This document shows positions 53,801 to 64,000 of a stretch of DNA of 64,000 nt, piece by piece. Origin of the DNA: Pyropia haitanensis (taxonomy: Eukaryota > Rhodophyta > Bangiophyceae > Bangiales > Bangiaceae); the NCBI GenBank assembly GCA_008729055.1, contig SDUX01000010.1, positions 3,797,090 through 3,861,089 of the forward strand, written 5' to 3'. Within the stretch, counting starts at the first letter, position 1. The number at the start of each line of letters is the position of its first letter. The notes beneath the pieces are model-generated. The model was not told where the DNA came from and ran no database searches. It worked only from the letters and a program-made list of their open reading frames with translations. The translations under genes and the position numbers were made by a program.

Positions 53801-56555
53801 GGTGCAGCAGCGGGAGGTGGCGCAGACGTACGTCGGGTTCTTGGTGGATGGCAACAAGCGCTTCCTCCGTCACGACTTCCTGGTCGTCCACAACAGCGGT
53901 TTTGAGGAGTCCATGAAGAACAAGAAGCTGACCAATGCACAGCGGTCGGGGCTTAACCAGATTCCCAACCGGCGGTTTACTCTCTGGTGGAGCCCAACCA
54001 TCAACCGCGGCAACGTGTACGTCGGCTTCCAAGTGCAGCTGGACCTGACGGGTATTTTCATGCATGGCAAGATTCCGTCGCTCAAGGTGTCGCTCGTACA
54101 AGTCTTCCGTGCTCACCTCTGGCAGAAGATTCACGAGTCGTGGGTGATTGACCTGTGCCAGGTGTTTGACCAGCACCTGGACGCGCTTGAGATTGAGACT
54201 TGCCAGAAGGAGGCCATCCATCCGCGCAAGAGCTACAAGATGAACTCGTCGTGTGCCGACATCCTGCTGTTTGCCAGCTACAAGTGGCCCGTGAGCCGAC
54301 CCAGCCTCCTCTCCGCGCCCGCCTCGGCCGACTCGATGGGCGGCGACGGCGGTCCGGCGGCTACGACGACCACCAAGTATTGGGTGGACGTGCAGCTGCG
54401 GTGGGGGGACTTTGACTCCCACGACGCCGAGCGCTACGCCCGTGCCAAGTTTCTCGACTACACCACTGACGCGATGAGCGTGTATCCGTCGCCCACGGGG
54501 GTGCTGTGCGCGATTGACTTGGCATACAACCGGTACGCCGCGTTTGGGGCGTGGATCCCGGGGATGAAGCCGCTGATGCAGCAAGCCATGGCCAAGATCA
54601 TGAAGGCCAACCCGGCGATGTACGTGCTGCGGGAGCGGATCCGCAAGGGCCTGCAGCTCTTCTCGTCAGAGCCGACCGAGCCGTATCTCAACTCGCAGAA
54701 CTATGGAGAGCTGTTTGGTTCGCAAACCATCTGGTTTGTGGACGACACCAACGTGTACCGGGTGACCATCCACAAGACGTTTGAAGGCAACCTGGTGACC
54801 AAGCCCATCAACGGCGCCATCTTTGTCCTCAACCCGCGGACAGGCCAGCTCTTCCTCAAGATTGTACATACGAGTGCCTGGTCGGGTCAGAAGCGCCTCT
54901 CCCAGCTGGCTAAGTGGAAGACGGCAGAAGAGGTGGCGGCGCTGACGCGGTCGCTGCCCATTGAGGAGCAGCCCAAGCAGCTGATTGTGACTCGGCGGGG
55001 GATGCTGGACCCACTCGAGACTCAGTTCCTCGACTTTCCGAACATCGTCATCCGCGCAAGCGACCTGCAGCTGCCGTTCCAAGCGCTGCTCAAGCTCGAG
55101 AAGTTTGGGGACCTCATTCTACGCGCCACTGAGCCGCAGATGCTGCTCTTCAATGTCTACGACGATTGGCTGTCCACCGTATCATCCTACACGGCGTTCT
55201 CCCGGACGGTGCTCATCCTGCGGGCGCTGCATGTGGCGTCGGACCGCGCGCACTCCATCCTGCGGCCGGACCCTTCGGTGACGACTGCCCCCCACCACGT
55301 GTGGCCGACGCTGACTGACGACCAGTGGGTGGGCGTGGAGGTGGCGCTCAAGGACCTGATCCTGGCCGACTATGGCAAGAAGAACAACGTCAATGTGGCG
55401 TCACTGACGCAGTCGGAGATTCGGGACATCATCCTGGGCGCGGAGATTGCCGCACCGTCGGTGCAGCGGCAACAGATGGCTGCGGTGGAGAAGGCGGCGG
55501 CGGACCAGGCGGCGACGCAGGCCCAAATGACGGCGCGCACGACCTCGTCGGTGGACAAGCACGGGCAGCTGCTGGTGGTGACGACGACCACCAACTACGA
55601 GCAAGCCTCGTTTGCGTCTCGGACGGACTGGCGCGCCCGCGCGCTGGCCGCTTCCCAGCTGCACCTCCGCACCCAGCACGTGTACGTGCCAGCAGCCGGT
55701 GTGCTCCCAGGTGCGGCGACGTACGTGCTGCCTAAGAACCTGTTGCGCAAGTTCATCACCATCGCAGACTTGCGCACGCAGGTAGCGGCGCTGCTCTACG
55801 GACGGTCGCCACCCGACAACGCGGCGGTGTTTGAGATCCGAGCGCTGGTGGTCCCCCCTCAAACGGGCACACACACGCGGGTGAACTTGCCAGCGCGGCT
55901 GCCGACCCACGAGCTCCTACGCCCGTCCGCGGCAGACGAAACCATTATGGATGACGCCGAGCTGGACGAAGCACTGGATGGGAGCCTTGGTGGCGGTGGG
56001 GCGCTCTGGCCTCTCGGCTGGATCCACACTTCACCCACGGATGTCGGCGGCATGACTGGCGCCGACGTAGTCACCACCGCTCGCGGCTTGGCTGACGGTG
56101 GCGGCTGGGCGCCTGACCGCACATCCGCCGTGACGGTGGCGTTTACGCCTGGCTCGGTGTCCCTGTCTGCCCACCAGCTCACCGCCGCGGGCTACGAGTG
56201 GGGCCGCGCCCACCGCGCAGACGCGGACGGGGGCCTCAGCGGTGGCGGCGACGATGCGGGCGGCATTGCCGGCTTGTACGATCGGGTGCAGCTGTTGCTA
56301 AGCGACAAGTTCTTGGGCGTCTTCCTGGTGCCCGACGATGGGGGCGGCGGCGGTGGCGGCGCGGGGGTGTGGAACTACAACTTTATGGGCGTGCGTTTCA
56401 ATCCGGCGGCCGATTATGCGGTGCGGCTGGGGGTGCCACTCGAGTTTTACGACGAGGCCCACCGGCCGACGCACTTCCTCAACTTTGCGGCTGTGGAGGG
56501 CGACGACGGTGGTGTGCTGGCAGTAGAGGCGGACCAGGAGGACGTATTTGCTTGA
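47886..56555 (+). CDS. PRP8: Prp8, U5 snRNP core splicing factor, containing an intein
   Basis: 2889 residues translated, about 2463 after intein removal, close to the usual 2300-2400. Prp8 forms the scaffold around the spliceosome active site. Seen in order: N-terminal domain ([20 protein letters not shown], residues about 77 on), the large reverse-transcriptase-like and linker regions, endonuclease-like and RNase H-like domains ([22 protein letters not shown] begins the stretch after the intein; [18 protein letters not shown]), and the C-terminal MPN/JAB-like domain from about residue 2620 ([20 protein letters not shown] ... [10 protein letters not shown]). Acidic and Gly-rich insertions break the MPN domain. 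The ATG at 47886 (CACCATGG) is chosen; one at 47940 is an alternative. No intron is evident over 8.7 kb. The intein interrupts WEKA / SGFEESM. Confidence 0.97.
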   Translation: MEGIQVTHVDGAPSPAAAMDASTSQAAIAKKAAKWAALCKQRYSSRRRFGFSEARKEPMPPEHLRKVMRDHGDMAGKRYSREKRVYLGALKFLPHALLKLLENMPMPWESVRYVPVLYHITGAITFVAATPRVVPPVYLAQWGATFVLMRREKRDRRHFKRMRFPPFDDEEPMLDYADNILDVEPLDAIQMELDPVEDASVLEWLYDPVPLVDGGADVSGDNTVNGPSYRRYRLDVPTLATLHRLAGGLLGDVEERNSTHLFDKEAFFTAKALNVALPGGPKFEPLHRDEVGADGAAVEDDWNEFNDIHKLIVRRPIRTEYRVAFPQLYNSRPRGVATGVYHHPQMQYVPADDPDLPSFYFDPLLHPIPVVPTSAGVPGGDGSRPGAGAPPSSRGPRRRRRRTGRPSTPRLRMGPDGVEVDPASDDGSAAEAGGGEAEDEFGDGWSLPLPPTFRGVLEDEPVTGGPHTAAGLTLLWAPAPFDVRSGRCRRTVDVPLLKPWYRQRLVGGRELPVKVRVSYQKMLKQFVTNELHRRKPRSRPRTRLLSALAATKFFQSTELDWVEAGLQVCRQGHNMLNLLIHRKGLDYLHLDYNFNLKPIKTLTTKERKKSRFGNAFHLMRELLRLTKLVVDCHVQYRLGNVDAFQLADGLQYAFAHVGQLTGLYRYKYRVMRQIRQCKDLKHILYHRFNAGAVGKGPGVGVWAPSWRVWIFFLRGIVPLLERWLGNLLARHFEGRATRVAKTLTKQRVESHYDLELRAAVMHDILEMMPSGMQASKAKVVLQHLTEAWRSWKANVPWSVPGMPAPIEAMILRYVKAKADWWTGVAHLNRERIRRGATVDKTVVKKNLGRLTRLYLKAEQERQAAYLKDGPYVTSEEAVAMYTTLVHWLEARKMAPIPFPPLSYKHDTKLLVLALERLKEQYGAASRLNQLQREELGLVEAAYDNPHEALARIKRSLLTARAFKEVGLEFLDNYSHLIPVTNIEPLEKIADAYLDQYLWYEADKRRLFPNWVKPSDAEPPPLLVYKWATAVNNVSDVWRTEDGGATVHLQAPLSRMSEKVDLVLLNRLLRLIMDHNLADYMTAKNNVVISYKDMQHTNAYGLVRGLQFASFTHQFYGLLLDILLLGLRRSSELAGPPSSPNSFGSFADAAVERSHPVRLYCRYVDKVYMVLRLDASQCRELVQRYLSEHPDPNNENVVGYPNKRCWPRDARMRLLKADVNLGRAVHWDIANRLPRALATMPWESSMVSVYSRDNPNLLFDMAGFEVRLLPRSRSGGRDEDGDGVWALQDARTTERTATAFLRVSDDALQAYENRVRQILMSSGSTTFSKVANRHNSALIGLLTYYREAAIATQELLDLLVRSENRIQTRIKIGLNSKMPSRWPAQTFYTPKELGGLGMVSMGHVLIPQADLRYSKQTDAGGATHFRAGMSHEEGQLIPNLYRYIQPWESEFADSQRVWAEYALKRSEAVAANRRLTLEDLEDSWDRGLPRIHTLFQKDRHTLAFDKGWRARLEFKKYAHARNDPFWWTHQRHDGKLWNLNNYRTDMIQALGGVEGILEHTLFAGTYYPTWEGIFWEKACFAADTLLLDAAGKQVRVTEIKEGDALLGDDGSPRVVHAVVTGLDRLYEVRFGAAEEPLVVTGNHILCLEQTTHALLCWDGEDPSWVVHWFEGNALQSRRFRCETQAAAWEPAAAIAGTAAANTLAIGLATDDCPTLDFSGSPVRVLVESSAQLFAGLSSSHYDDAKAARAAATVFMASIGLSASGAAGDATVELTVEQYLSLPSQVGSSLLLYQAPALGFASPAQEQAPLPVQPYELGYRLGGSTGDGSSVSAGVDVGHAASRVSCESSLDTAGIPSVYKLAPESDRLHLLAGLADACGSWHEHALRLDVAAFGDRHALLLEDVSFVARSIGLGCTTVDAHAESGADAPEARGPPQWLQLSGDVQRLPTRLLAAKLAAPHSAHSASTRSHRIESVQQREVAQTYVGFLVDGNKRFLRHDFLVVHNSGFEESMKNKKLTNAQRSGLNQIPNRRFTLWWSPTINRGNVYVGFQVQLDLTGIFMHGKIPSLKVSLVQVFRAHLWQKIHESWVIDLCQVFDQHLDALEIETCQKEAIHPRKSYKMNSSCADILLFASYKWPVSRPSLLSAPASADSMGGDGGPAATTTTKYWVDVQLRWGDFDSHDAERYARAKFLDYTTDAMSVYPSPTGVLCAIDLAYNRYAAFGAWIPGMKPLMQQAMAKIMKANPAMYVLRERIRKGLQLFSSEPTEPYLNSQNYGELFGSQTIWFVDDTNVYRVTIHKTFEGNLVTKPINGAIFVLNPRTGQLFLKIVHTSAWSGQKRLSQLAKWKTAEEVAALTRSLPIEEQPKQLIVTRRGMLDPLETQFLDFPNIVIRASDLQLPFQALLKLEKFGDLILRATEPQMLLFNVYDDWLSTVSSYTAFSRTVLILRALHVASDRAHSILRPDPSVTTAPHHVWPTLTDDQWVGVEVALKDLILADYGKKNNVNVASLTQSEIRDIILGAEIAAPSVQRQQMAAVEKAAADQAATQAQMTARTTSSVDKHGQLLVVTTTTNYEQASFASRTDWRARALAASQLHLRTQHVYVPAAGVLPGAATYVLPKNLLRKFITIADLRTQVAALLYGRSPPDNAAVFEIRALVVPPQTGTHTRVNLPARLPTHELLRPSAADETIMDDAELDEALDGSLGGGGALWPLGWIHTSPTDVGGMTGADVVTTARGLADGGGWAPDRTSAVTVAFTPGSVSLSAHQLTAAGYEWGRAHRADADGGLSGGGDDAGGIAGLYDRVQLLLSDKFLGVFLVPDDGGGGGGGAGVWNYNFMGVRFNPAADYAVRLGVPLEFYDEAHRPTHFLNFAAVEGDDGGVLAVEADQEDVFA
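52617..53894 (+). mobile_element. Prp8 intein (PRP8-a site) with a probably inactive LAGLIDADG endonuclease domain
   Basis: In-frame insertion of 426 residues (Cys1578 to Asn2003) between WEKA and SGFEESMK, the same site as fungal Prp8 inteins. Splicing parts look complete: nucleophilic Cys1 in CFAADTLLL, block [10 protein letters not shown] (52801-52827), block [20 protein letters not shown] with the terminal His-Asn, and Ser as the +1 residue. Between them lies a homing-endonuclease-like stretch: block C-like ELGYRLGG (about 53324-53347), block D-like [14 protein letters not shown] and block [13 protein letters not shown] (about 53486-53521). In block E the catalytic Asp of LAGLIDADG is Cys, and only about 53 residues separate the two LAGLIDADG-like motifs, which is short for the family. 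So protein splicing is probably intact and the endonuclease probably dead. Confidence 0.93.
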
Positions 56556-57724
56556 CCCGGTGTCTTTCGCCGCTCCACCCACCCTTTCAGGCTCGCCCGC
56601 TCGTGTGTTGTTTTTGTCTTGTCTATGGTTGTCTCTCCCTGGGTGTTTTTGTCTTTTGTTGCGTAGGCGTCCCATCTTGTGTCTCTTTTTTCGCCCCCTG
56701 TACATAGGGTTGTGTATGTGCACGTAGAACATGACGGACGTGGTGCTCGCACGGCGACGCGTCTCGCCCGGTCCCCCCTCTTTTTATATCCTTTCTTTGC
56801 CGGAAGCGGTGGCTCCCAGCACGTGGCCCGTGGCGGCGTTGCAGCGGCGGCGGCACCGGGGGAGCCCCCGATCGCGGGTGGACGGGGTGAGCGGGCGTAC
56901 GCGGCGCCTTCCTCTACCCTCCCCCGCGAGGGAGCGGCGCTGGGTCCGCGCGGCATCGGCGGGCGGCGGCCAGCCCGGGCCCGGCATGCAGGCGGGGGGA
57001 GCGGCGCCGCTGGCGGGCGGGCCCGCGCGTCGAGGCGATGACCTCCATTGCGGCACCCCCAATGGGAAGCGCCCCCCCGCCGCGGTGGGCTGGCACGGGC
57101 GGGCGGCCAACGCACGGGCGGCGCTCGGCAACGGCCGCGGACACGGGCGCGGCGGCAAGGCGCGGGGGCCCTGAGACGGCGGCAGCCCGCCGGCCTTGGC
57201 TCCGCCTGTGCTCCCCCCTCGTGGGCGTGCCGAGTCCAGTCGCCGCTTCCCACCCCCCGGCCACCTTCCGTGCATCCTCCAGCCTGGCCTCTCACGGTGG
57301 CCGCCGCGCCGCCGGTCCCTGCTGGGACACCCCCGCTCCCACTCCACCACCTCTGCTGCGTTTCTTCTGCCACCGTACAGCGACGACAGACGCCGCCCAG
57401 CAGGCTGTCAGACCGTCTCTCTCCATGATGAGGGAGGGGGAGCGGGGTGCAAGGGCGTCGGCTGCCCCGCCCGCCTCTCGGGGTTGATCGCGGAGGTGGC
57501 GGGTGCAGGGGCTGACGCGCGGCGCGGGCGGCGAGTCAACAAATAGACGGCGGTAGTACCAGAGGGGTCACCGCTCGACCCGACACGCTGCCCCATCTCC
57601 AGCTCTCCGGTGGGGGCGTGCGCTGTGGCAGCGTCAACCCCCTCCCCGCTCCTTGACCTCCACCCCCCTTGGCCAAGGCGGATCTCCCTAGTGAGGCCAC
57701 CCCCGCCCGTCCGTGCGTACCACC
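56556..57724. other. Prp8 3' flank and intergenic
   Basis: The first 160 bp are T/G-rich (GTTGTTTTTGTCTTG, GTGTTTTTGTCTTTTG), as after other genes. The remaining 1 kb is GC-rich with no recognised gene. Confidence 0.5.
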
Positions 57725-58057
57725 ATGACCGCCGTCGCCCGGGCAAACCGCGGCGGCCGCCGCATCGGAGGCAGTCGCCCCCGCCAGACGGCTGCATCCG
57801 TTGCTGCAGCGGTCACTGTAGTGCTGGTGATCCTGGCGGCGGCGGCAGACGCGTCGGTGTTCGCGGCGCCCGCCGTGGGCGCCCCCGCCCCCGCCACCCG
57901 CCTCGGGACCGCCGACCGCGAGGCCGCCACAGCCGACAACGCGTCGGCCGACCCCATCACAGCGGCGTGGGAGGCCAAGCTCCGCGAGGCCGCCGCCGCG
58001 GCCGCCAGCCTTGCCCCCCGAGCAAAACCACCACCACCCGCACGGGCGGCGGCGTGA
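57725..58057 (+). CDS. Small possible secreted or membrane-anchored protein
   Basis: 110 residues, ATG in a good context (CACCATGAC). A basic N-terminus (about 24 residues) precedes a strong hydrophobic segment (VAAAVTVVLVILAAAADASV) that could be a signal peptide or single anchor, then an Ala-rich, mildly acidic tail with one amphipathic stretch (ITAAWEAKLREAAAAAASLA). No family recognised. Codon use fits neighbouring genes. It could instead be a first exon. Confidence 0.35.
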   Translation: MTAVARANRGGRRIGGSRPRQTAASVAAAVTVVLVILAAAADASVFAAPAVGAPAPATRLGTADREAATADNASADPITAAWEAKLREAAAAAASLAPRAKPPPPARAAA

Positions 58058-59198
58058 CCCTGTCCCCACACGGGCAGCCGGCGGGGCACCGCCCACAGCC
58101 ACCACCCGCCACGAGGGGGTCCCCAGGAGCACGCGGCGCACCCGACGCGCCCCACACCAAGGCGCGTCAGCTTCGGCCACCGGGGGGGTGGCGACCACAG
58201 CGGGTCGTCGGGGACGGCGCTGGCGGCGGCACACCTCCCCACCCAAGAACGCCGCAGCCGGCGTCCCCTCCCCCCCACAACGCCATCCCCGCAGCTGCTC
58301 CCCCCGCCGCCCCCTCAAGACCATCACCACCCTTGCCTCCCGCTGCCCAACCGTCTACGCCGCCGCTCCGCTACCCCGCCCAAGAAGCGCTTCCCACCAC
58401 CGCCACCTTGCCCTCCCCCCCCACCCGAAAACCGTCGTGGCCGCCACCGTCGTGGCACTCTCCCTCCCCAGTATCGTAGCAGCGCCTGCCCTGTGGTGGT
58501 GGTCGTCGACCCTCGTCGACGCTGGCGCAACCGACCATAGCCGTCGTCGTCGCCGTCGCCGTAACCGCCGCTGCCGTCGCCGTCGCCACCTCCGACGCCA
58601 CCATTGCCACCGTCGGTGACCGTGCCGGTGTCGTTGTCGCCGCTGCCGCTGCGGCCGCCGTCGCTGCCGTCCCGGTGGTCTGGGAGGCCCGCCGCGGCGA
58701 GCGTCTCCGACGCGGTGTTGTCGTCAAAGGCGAAAAAGTGATGCACGCCGTCGTCACCGTCACCGTCGCCGTCCGTACCGTCGTCGCCCGCGCCGCCGCA
58801 ACTAACTCGATCCCGGCCAAGCACCACCCGCGCCGCCGCCGTCGACCCATCAACCTCCCATGTGAACAAGCCGCCATCATCCCTTCCCCCGCCCCCCCCA
58901 CCCCCAGAACCAAGTCGCTGCCAGGCAGGCGCGCAGGTGGGAATATGCGCAGCAGGGGAGGCGGCCAGGCGGAGATGTGGACAGGGATGGAGAAAAAAAA
59001 AGAAGCCACAGTAAGTGGTCGTTCGGCTTCCTCTCCAAGACCTGCCGTACCTGAGGCGGCTCCCGATGAGGGTTGCCGACAAACGTCGTCCCAGGCAGGT
59101 GCACCCTGCCCTTTGCGTCGTCGCGGTGTGTCGTTCTCTCGTCGGCAGTGGTGGCGGCGGGCGGCACGCCCAGCTGTTCCCCCTCTCCCCCCCCCCCC
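58058..59198. other. Intergenic or unresolved exon, minus strand
   Basis: 1.1 kb before the GLE1 stop codon. On the minus strand 58880 down to about 58670 reads as well-mixed sequence with GC-ending codons (FTWEVDGSTAAARVVLGRD; HHFFAFDDNTASETLAAAG) and then turns Gly/Asp-rich. The opposite strand is also open and hydrophobic, but with poorer codon use. Neither gives a recognisable family. Confidence 0.3.
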
Positions 59199-59563
59199 TC
59201 ACGCGTTGATGACCGTATCGACGAGAGGTAGGTCCCGCCCCGGCGGCGGCTCCCCCCCCCGTCCCCCCCCCTCCAGGTACTCATCCACGAGCGCGTCGAG
59301 GCGGCTCGTCGCGGCGGGCGGCGCGCCCGCCGGCGGCGCCACCACCAGCGCCCGTCGCAGCGCCAGCAGCAGCTTGCCATACTGGCGGCCGTAGCGGCGG
59401 GCGAGCGCCGCACCGGCCACCTCCAGCGCCGCAAACGCGAGCGACGCGGACAGGCGCCGGGGGCGGCCATTGGCCAGCCGCGCGAGCACCGCCCACAGGT
59501 CGTCGAGCGCGGGGGGGGGGGGGAGGGGGGGGGCGCCGCCTGGCCGCCGCCCCCCCACCCAAA

Positions 59564-59595
<32 letters not shown>

Positions 59596-61381
59596 GAGGC
59601 GCCGCAAAGACGTCGCGGCCACCCCCAGCGGCCGGCGGCGCGTCGAGGCGGCCCGGCGGCCCCGCGGCGACGGCCGCAACGGCCGCCACCACCCCCGGCG
59701 GCAACTCCGTCTGCGCGACCGCCGCGTACAGCGCCATGTACCCGCACATCCGGTCGGTGTACCCGTCGAGCCGCTCGCCGTCGCGAAAGCCGAGCACCGC
59801 CCGGAACGCTGCGTCGGCCTCGTCGGCCGACGCACCCGCCGCGGCGGGCGGGCGGCCGGGAAAGTGGGGCATCGTGTACGGGCACGCGCGGTGGAGGGCG
59901 CCCGCGATCGCGTCGGCGAGCCCGCCGCCGCCGCCGCCCGCCACCCTCCCCGCCGCCGCCGCCGCGGCGCCGGCCGGACCGCCGCCGTCGCCGCCGCCGC
60001 CGCCGCCCCCGGCGGCCCACCCCCCGGCAGGCACACCGCCACCGCCACCGCGGCGATCGCGTACGAGGCACCAACCGACGACGCGACGCGGGCGTCGCCC
60101 TCGGCGGCGAGCCGCTCCGCCAGCGCCGCCGCGGCAAACGCGCCCGCCGCCGGGCTGTGCGCCGCCGCGGCGGCGAGGAGGGCGACTAGCTCGGACGCCT
60201 TGGCGCCCACCTGCCGCACGCTGCCGGCAATCTGGTTGACCGCCAGGTTCAGCCGCTTCTTTACCGCCAGCCGCGCCCGCCGGTCCGCGCCGCCCGTCGC
60301 GGCGCGGAAGGGCGCGGCGGCCGCCTCGAGGGCGGCCAGGTGCGCCACCCGCGCCGCCGCCAGGGGGGGGGGGTGCCCAGCGCGTCGCGGACGCGGGGGG
60401 GACGCGCCGCCGCTGACGCCGCCGCGGGCGACGCCGCCGCCGGCAGCGCCGCCGCGGCGGGGGGGGCGGCCGCCGCTGCCGCCGCGGCGGCCGTGGCCTT
60501 TGCCGCCGCCGCAGCGGCCGCGGCCTTGGCCGCCGTGGCGGCGGCGTCCCGCTCTGCCTTGGCCGCCGCCGCCGCCGCCGCGTCCCGCCGCGCCGCGTCG
60601 GCGGCGGCGGCGGCCTCGGCGCTGGCCGCGGCGCCACGCGCAGCAGCGGCCGCCGCCGCCTCGGCCGCCGCCACCACCTCGGCCCGCCGCCGCCGCCGCG
60701 CCGCGCGGTCCGCGGCGGCCTCGTCCTCGACGGCCTGCCCCCCCCCACCGCCCCCCCTCCAGCCGCGGCCGCCATCACCGCCACCCCCACCGCCACCCGG
60801 CAGCCAGTCGGCGCCACCGCGGGAGCGGGCGCCCCCCCCCCCCCCCCCGACAGCACACGGCGGCGCTTGGCGTCGGCGACCGCGGCGGCCTCGGCGACCG
60901 CCGCGAGGCGGTCGCTCAGGCGCGCCGCCGCGGCGGCGGCGGCGGCGACCGCCGCGCGGCGCGTTGCCGCCAGCCGCGCGTGGTGTGCCGCCTGCGCGGC
61001 GAGCCACGCCGACGCCGCGTCGAGGGGGGGGCGGGGGGACACGCCGCCCAAAGCCGCCGCCGCCGCCGCCGCCGCCACCGACGCCGCTGCCGGAGACGCC
61101 GACGTCGCCGCTGCCGCCGACTGGCGGTGCCGCCGGTGGGGTGCACCGGCGCGCCGCGCGGCGGGCGTCACCGGCGAGCGGCCGGCTGCAGCGGGAGAGG
61201 GGGGAGGAGACGCGGCCGCCGCGTCGCCTTGCGCCGGCGTGCCGCCGGCAGCCGCCGGGGCGGCGGCGGCCCACGGCGACGGGGGCAGTGGCGGCGGCGG
61301 CGTCGCGGCCCAGTGGAACGCCGGTGGCGTCACGGGCGGCGACGCGGCCGGCCGGCCGCGCTTGGCCGCCGCGCCGTACAT
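59199..61381 (-). CDS. GLE1: GLE1-like mRNA export factor, broken by several homopolymer frameshifts
   Basis: GLE1 sits on the cytoplasmic face of the nuclear pore and, with inositol hexakisphosphate, activates the DEAD-box helicase Dbp5 in mRNA export. About 725 residues if frames are joined. The ATG at 61381 opens a Pro/Ala-rich N-terminus, then an Ala/Arg/Glu-rich helical stretch typical of the GLE1 coiled coil (60.7-60.4 kb). The conserved C-terminal domain follows: KKRLNLAVNQIAGSVRQVG, HRACPYTMPHFPGRPP, RMCGYMALYAAVAQTELP and LEVAGAALARRYGRQYGKLL, ending VDTVINA. These pieces occupy different frames. The switches fall at runs of 17 C (60832-60848) and 11 G (60363-60373), somewhere near 59940-60030, and at 13 plus 9 G (59511-59533). 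Sequence error is likelier than decay, because conservation persists to the stop. Confidence 0.8.
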
Positions 61382-63189
61382 GGCCGGGGGGGCGGCGGGG
61401 GGGGGGGGGGGTTGCCCGACCAAGACACCGCCACGTACGGCGGCATAACGATCAAGGGCGGTTGCACATGGGGGGAGGAAAAATGGGTGGGAATGGATAA
61501 GGGAAGGGTGCGGGTGGGAGTCGACGGTCAGGCAAGCGGGTGGCGCCGTAGGCTATGTAATCAAACACGGGACGGTGTGGGTGGGGGGGGGCAGAGCGCG
61601 GTCGGCGAAAGCGGCGCGCGAGGCGGACAGAGGCGCCAAGCGGCACGGAAGCCGCGGAAGATAATTGTACTAAACACCGCGAGGAAATTACCTAACGGCG
61701 ACACGCTAATCACCAAACGCCGCTGCCCGCCTCTGGTCAAGGTGAGGTTGCCGGCACTCGCCACTGCCGAGTGGGGTGGCCTGCAATGGGCAGCGCCCCC
61801 ACCGCCACGGCGGCTGTCCCCCACTTCCCCCACGAGGCTAGTGACCAGCCGCTGGTGGCCCACAATGACGGCCACCCCCACCATTGGCAGCCCCTCCTCC
61901 CGCTCCGCCCACGCCCGGTAGCGACGGGTCGGCTCCCACCGGCCGCTGCACCACCCGGCGGCAGCCGCGGCCCCGCCGTCATCGCGGCGCCGCCAGTCGC
62001 TGCCGCCCTCGCGGCCGCCACCGCCGACGTCGCCGCTACGACCGCCATCGCCGCCGCCGCCGCACTGGCCGAGGCTCGCAGCTCTCGTAAGAAGAGGCAC
62101 CAGGGAACGGAACGGTCGCCACGCCGTTGCCGCCCCTAAACGTCGATAGGCGCAGAACAGGTGGCGAGCCCGTGGACTGGCAGCAACAGCCAGCTTCCAC
62201 TGCGATCCGCCATCAGTGTTGCATGAAGAGCCAAGAAGACACGTGGCGGATTGCGCACGTAAAGTGTCAAAGCCGTCGCTGATGCTACGACAACCACGTC
62301 GGCGGCGGCCGATCGTTGAACCTGCCAACCCGCACTAGCCTCACGGCGGCCTGCACTGCTGCAGCTGCCGTCGTCGCCGCCGCGGTCTTTCCGGCCACCG
62401 CGACCGCTTCCGCGTTGGCCATCCAGGGAACTCGCGGCGAGGCCATCAAGGCAGCGTCACTGCGTATGTACTTGTCAGCGACCTCGCCAGCGCCAGCCGT
62501 CTCGGCAACCTCGTACAGGCTCACAATGCGCCCTCTTGCCAGCCAAAGACACGTAGAGCTGCCTAGCGCGGCCGCACCTCGTTGCTGACCGAGCACCCGC
62601 GCTTCCTTCGAGCCAAGCCACCTGCTCGGTCGTCGTCTCGGCATCGCTTGCCGCTGCTTTTCCCTTGTGTCAGCCTCCATGTGTGCCTCCTGTGGGCTTG
62701 CGACCCCCGTCTCTTTGGTTGGCTTGGCGACACCCCACCCGCTTGTTGGCAGACGTCCCGTCCTCCTGCCCGCTCTGGGACCCTAGTTGCAGACCAACTG
62801 TTGTGAAGCGTGGCCAACGTATCGACGGATACGGGACCAATATAGCGATAATGTAGAATTCCACCCCCTGTCGTGATGAATTCAAGGTGCGGATATCAAA
62901 ACTTTGTCGATGGAGCACAATGTACTGCGCATACCCGCCGAGCTCTCTGCGCACCTCGCCGCGCACCACGGATTGACCCGCGGTCCGCCCCACCAACTGC
63001 CGAATTCCTCCTTGGTCTGCTGCCGGTGACGCATCGTCGACGTCGTCTGGTATCGGCGGCTACGTTGTTTGCCCAGGCGGCCGGCCTGTATCGCCTCGGC
63101 CGCTCGCTCGCGTCGCTCCCTGCCCCTTGCCGTTTTTTCTGCTCTTGCCGCTCCCCTCCACCCGCTTCGGTCTCGCCCTCGTGGTGAGC
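61382..63189. other. Divergent 5' region (GLE1 / carrier) with one weak small frame
   Basis: 1.8 kb between divergent genes. A 131-codon minus-strand frame with an ATG at 62680 (stop at 62285) is Ala-rich and not recognised; it may be chance. AT-richer patches lie at 61650-61720 and 62820-62910. Confidence 0.35.
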
Positions 63190-63649
63190 ATGGACCTCCA
63201 CGGCGCCCGGCAGCGGCGGCCGCGACGGCCAGCCAACCACCCGCCACGACCGCCGCCGCCGCCGCCGCCGCCGTCGCGGTGGGCCCTGGCGGCCGCGCCG
63301 CCGGCGGCCGCCGCGGGGGCGGACCCCCCCCCCCCCCCCCCCCCGGTGGCTCCCTCCGGGCGGCGGTGCTGGGCATCCCCGCCGGCCTGCGGCTGGCGCT
63401 CGCCGGCGGCCTGTCGGGCGCCGCCGTCCACACCGCCCTCCACCCGCTGGATACGCTCAAGACGGTGCGCCAGGCGGATCCCGCGCTGCGGTCCGCGACG
63501 CTCCGCTCCGCGCTGGGCGTCCTCCTGTCGCGCGCGCGGGGGCCGGGCGGCGGTGCCACCGCTGGCGGGGGCGCCGCCGCCGCCGCCGCCGCCACCGCCG
63601 CCACCGCCGCCGCCGCCGCCGCCACGTCGCCGGCGACGGCCGCGACAAG

Positions 63650-63682
<33 letters not shown>

Positions 63683-64000
63683 CGGCGCCGCCGCCCGGTC
63701 TGGCGGCGGCCGCCCCCCGCCGCCCGCCCTGCTGGCCGTGCTCCCCGCCCTGTACCGCGGGGTGGTGCCCGCCGCGCTCGGCGCGGCGCCCTCCTCGGCG
63801 CTCTACTTTGGCATGTACGAGGCGGCCAAGCGGGCGCTCCACGCGCGGTACCTGCGGCCGGCCGAGCCCGGCGCGCCGACGCGGCGGCTCGCCCTCAACT
63901 GCCTCGCCGCCGCGGCCGGCAACGTCGCGTCGTCGGTGCTGTTTGTGCCAAAGGAGGTGATCAAGCAGCGGCTGCAGACGGGGCTGTCCCCGTCGGTGCC
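63190..64000 (+). CDS. Mitochondrial carrier family protein, partial, one frameshift
   Basis: Inner-membrane solute carrier, cut by the window edge. The ATG at 63190 begins a Pro/Arg-rich N-terminus. At the 21-C run 63324-63344 the frame must change to reach the carrier sequence. Helix 1 reads LRLALAGGLSGAAVHTALHP, with the first signature as HPLDTLKTVRQ (PxDxxK with Lys). Then come an Ala-rich insertion of about 70 residues, YRGVVPAALGAAPSSALYFGMYEAAKR as helix 2, and NCLAAAAGNVASSVLFVPKEVIKQRLQTG, the second repeat's signature (PKEVIKQR). Only about two of three repeats lie in the window. The SVLFVPKEVIKQRLQ pattern recalls S-adenosylmethionine-type carriers, but the substrate cannot be told from this part. 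Divergent from GLE1. Confidence 0.8.

Noticed and set aside
52617..53894. Reading the Prp8 insertion as a spliceosomal intron
   Set aside because: The frame is open throughout, no GT-AG boundary coincides with the protein junctions, and intein blocks A, B and F are present.

Overview
The window is nuclear DNA from a very GC-rich, intron-poor photosynthetic eukaryote. The best fit is a bangiophyte red alga (Porphyra/Pyropia type), inferred from four things: extreme GC bias at third codon positions, long Gly/Ala/Pro-rich insertions inside conserved proteins, few introns with genes spaced 2-5 kb apart, and plastid-type genes (full-length RelA/SpoT homolog, UhpC-type hexose-phosphate transporter with a transit-like N-terminus) beside core eukaryotic genes (Prp8, beta-COP, LST8, GLE1, eIF4E, glucosidase I). 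An intron-poor prasinophyte green alga is a less likely alternative. No tRNA, rRNA, CRISPR or bacterial operon structure was recognised.

Layout, left to right. 0-2.5 kb: no supported gene. 2.5-4.2 kb (-): secreted JmjC/cupin-like protein, divergent from 4.9-7.9 kb (+) coatomer beta subunit. 10.1-12.5 kb (+): acetate kinase. 14.1-15.6 kb (+): LST8. 17.2-18.0 kb (+): SDR-like protein, convergent with 18.4-22.8 kb (-) RelA/SpoT homolog. 25.5-26.9 kb (-): class II (4EHP-like) eIF4E with two introns that I reconstructed. 28.0-31.3 kb (-): processing alpha-glucosidase I. 32.1-37.1 kb (-): a Wntless-like membrane domain joined to a class 3 lipase. 37.1-40.5 kb: gene-poor, with long G runs. 40.6-42.0 kb (+): two-exon coiled-coil protein. 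42.7-44.0 kb (+): argininosuccinate synthase, convergent with 44.6-46.6 kb (-) plastid-type hexose-phosphate transporter with a C-terminal zinc-finger tail, itself divergent from 47.9-56.6 kb (+) Prp8 carrying a 426-residue intein. 57.7 kb (+): small possible secreted protein. 59.2-61.4 kb (-): GLE1. 63.2 kb to the edge (+): partial mitochondrial carrier.

The genes are independent housekeeping units. Several bear on gene expression: Prp8 (splicing), GLE1 (mRNA export), eIF4E class II (cap binding), LST8 (TOR signalling). Others belong to the secretory pathway (beta-COP, glucosidase I, the Wntless-like lipase) or to plastid/carbon metabolism (RSH, UhpC-like transporter, acetate kinase, argininosuccinate synthase).

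Two cross-cutting observations matter for reading the annotation. First, at least five conserved genes change frame exactly at C or G homopolymers (JmjC-like, acetate kinase 3' end, RSH 5' end, GLE1 several times, mitochondrial carrier). This most likely reflects homopolymer length errors in the sequence rather than pseudogenes. Second, all three introns that could be placed begin GTACG(T/C), an unusual 5' splice-site form.
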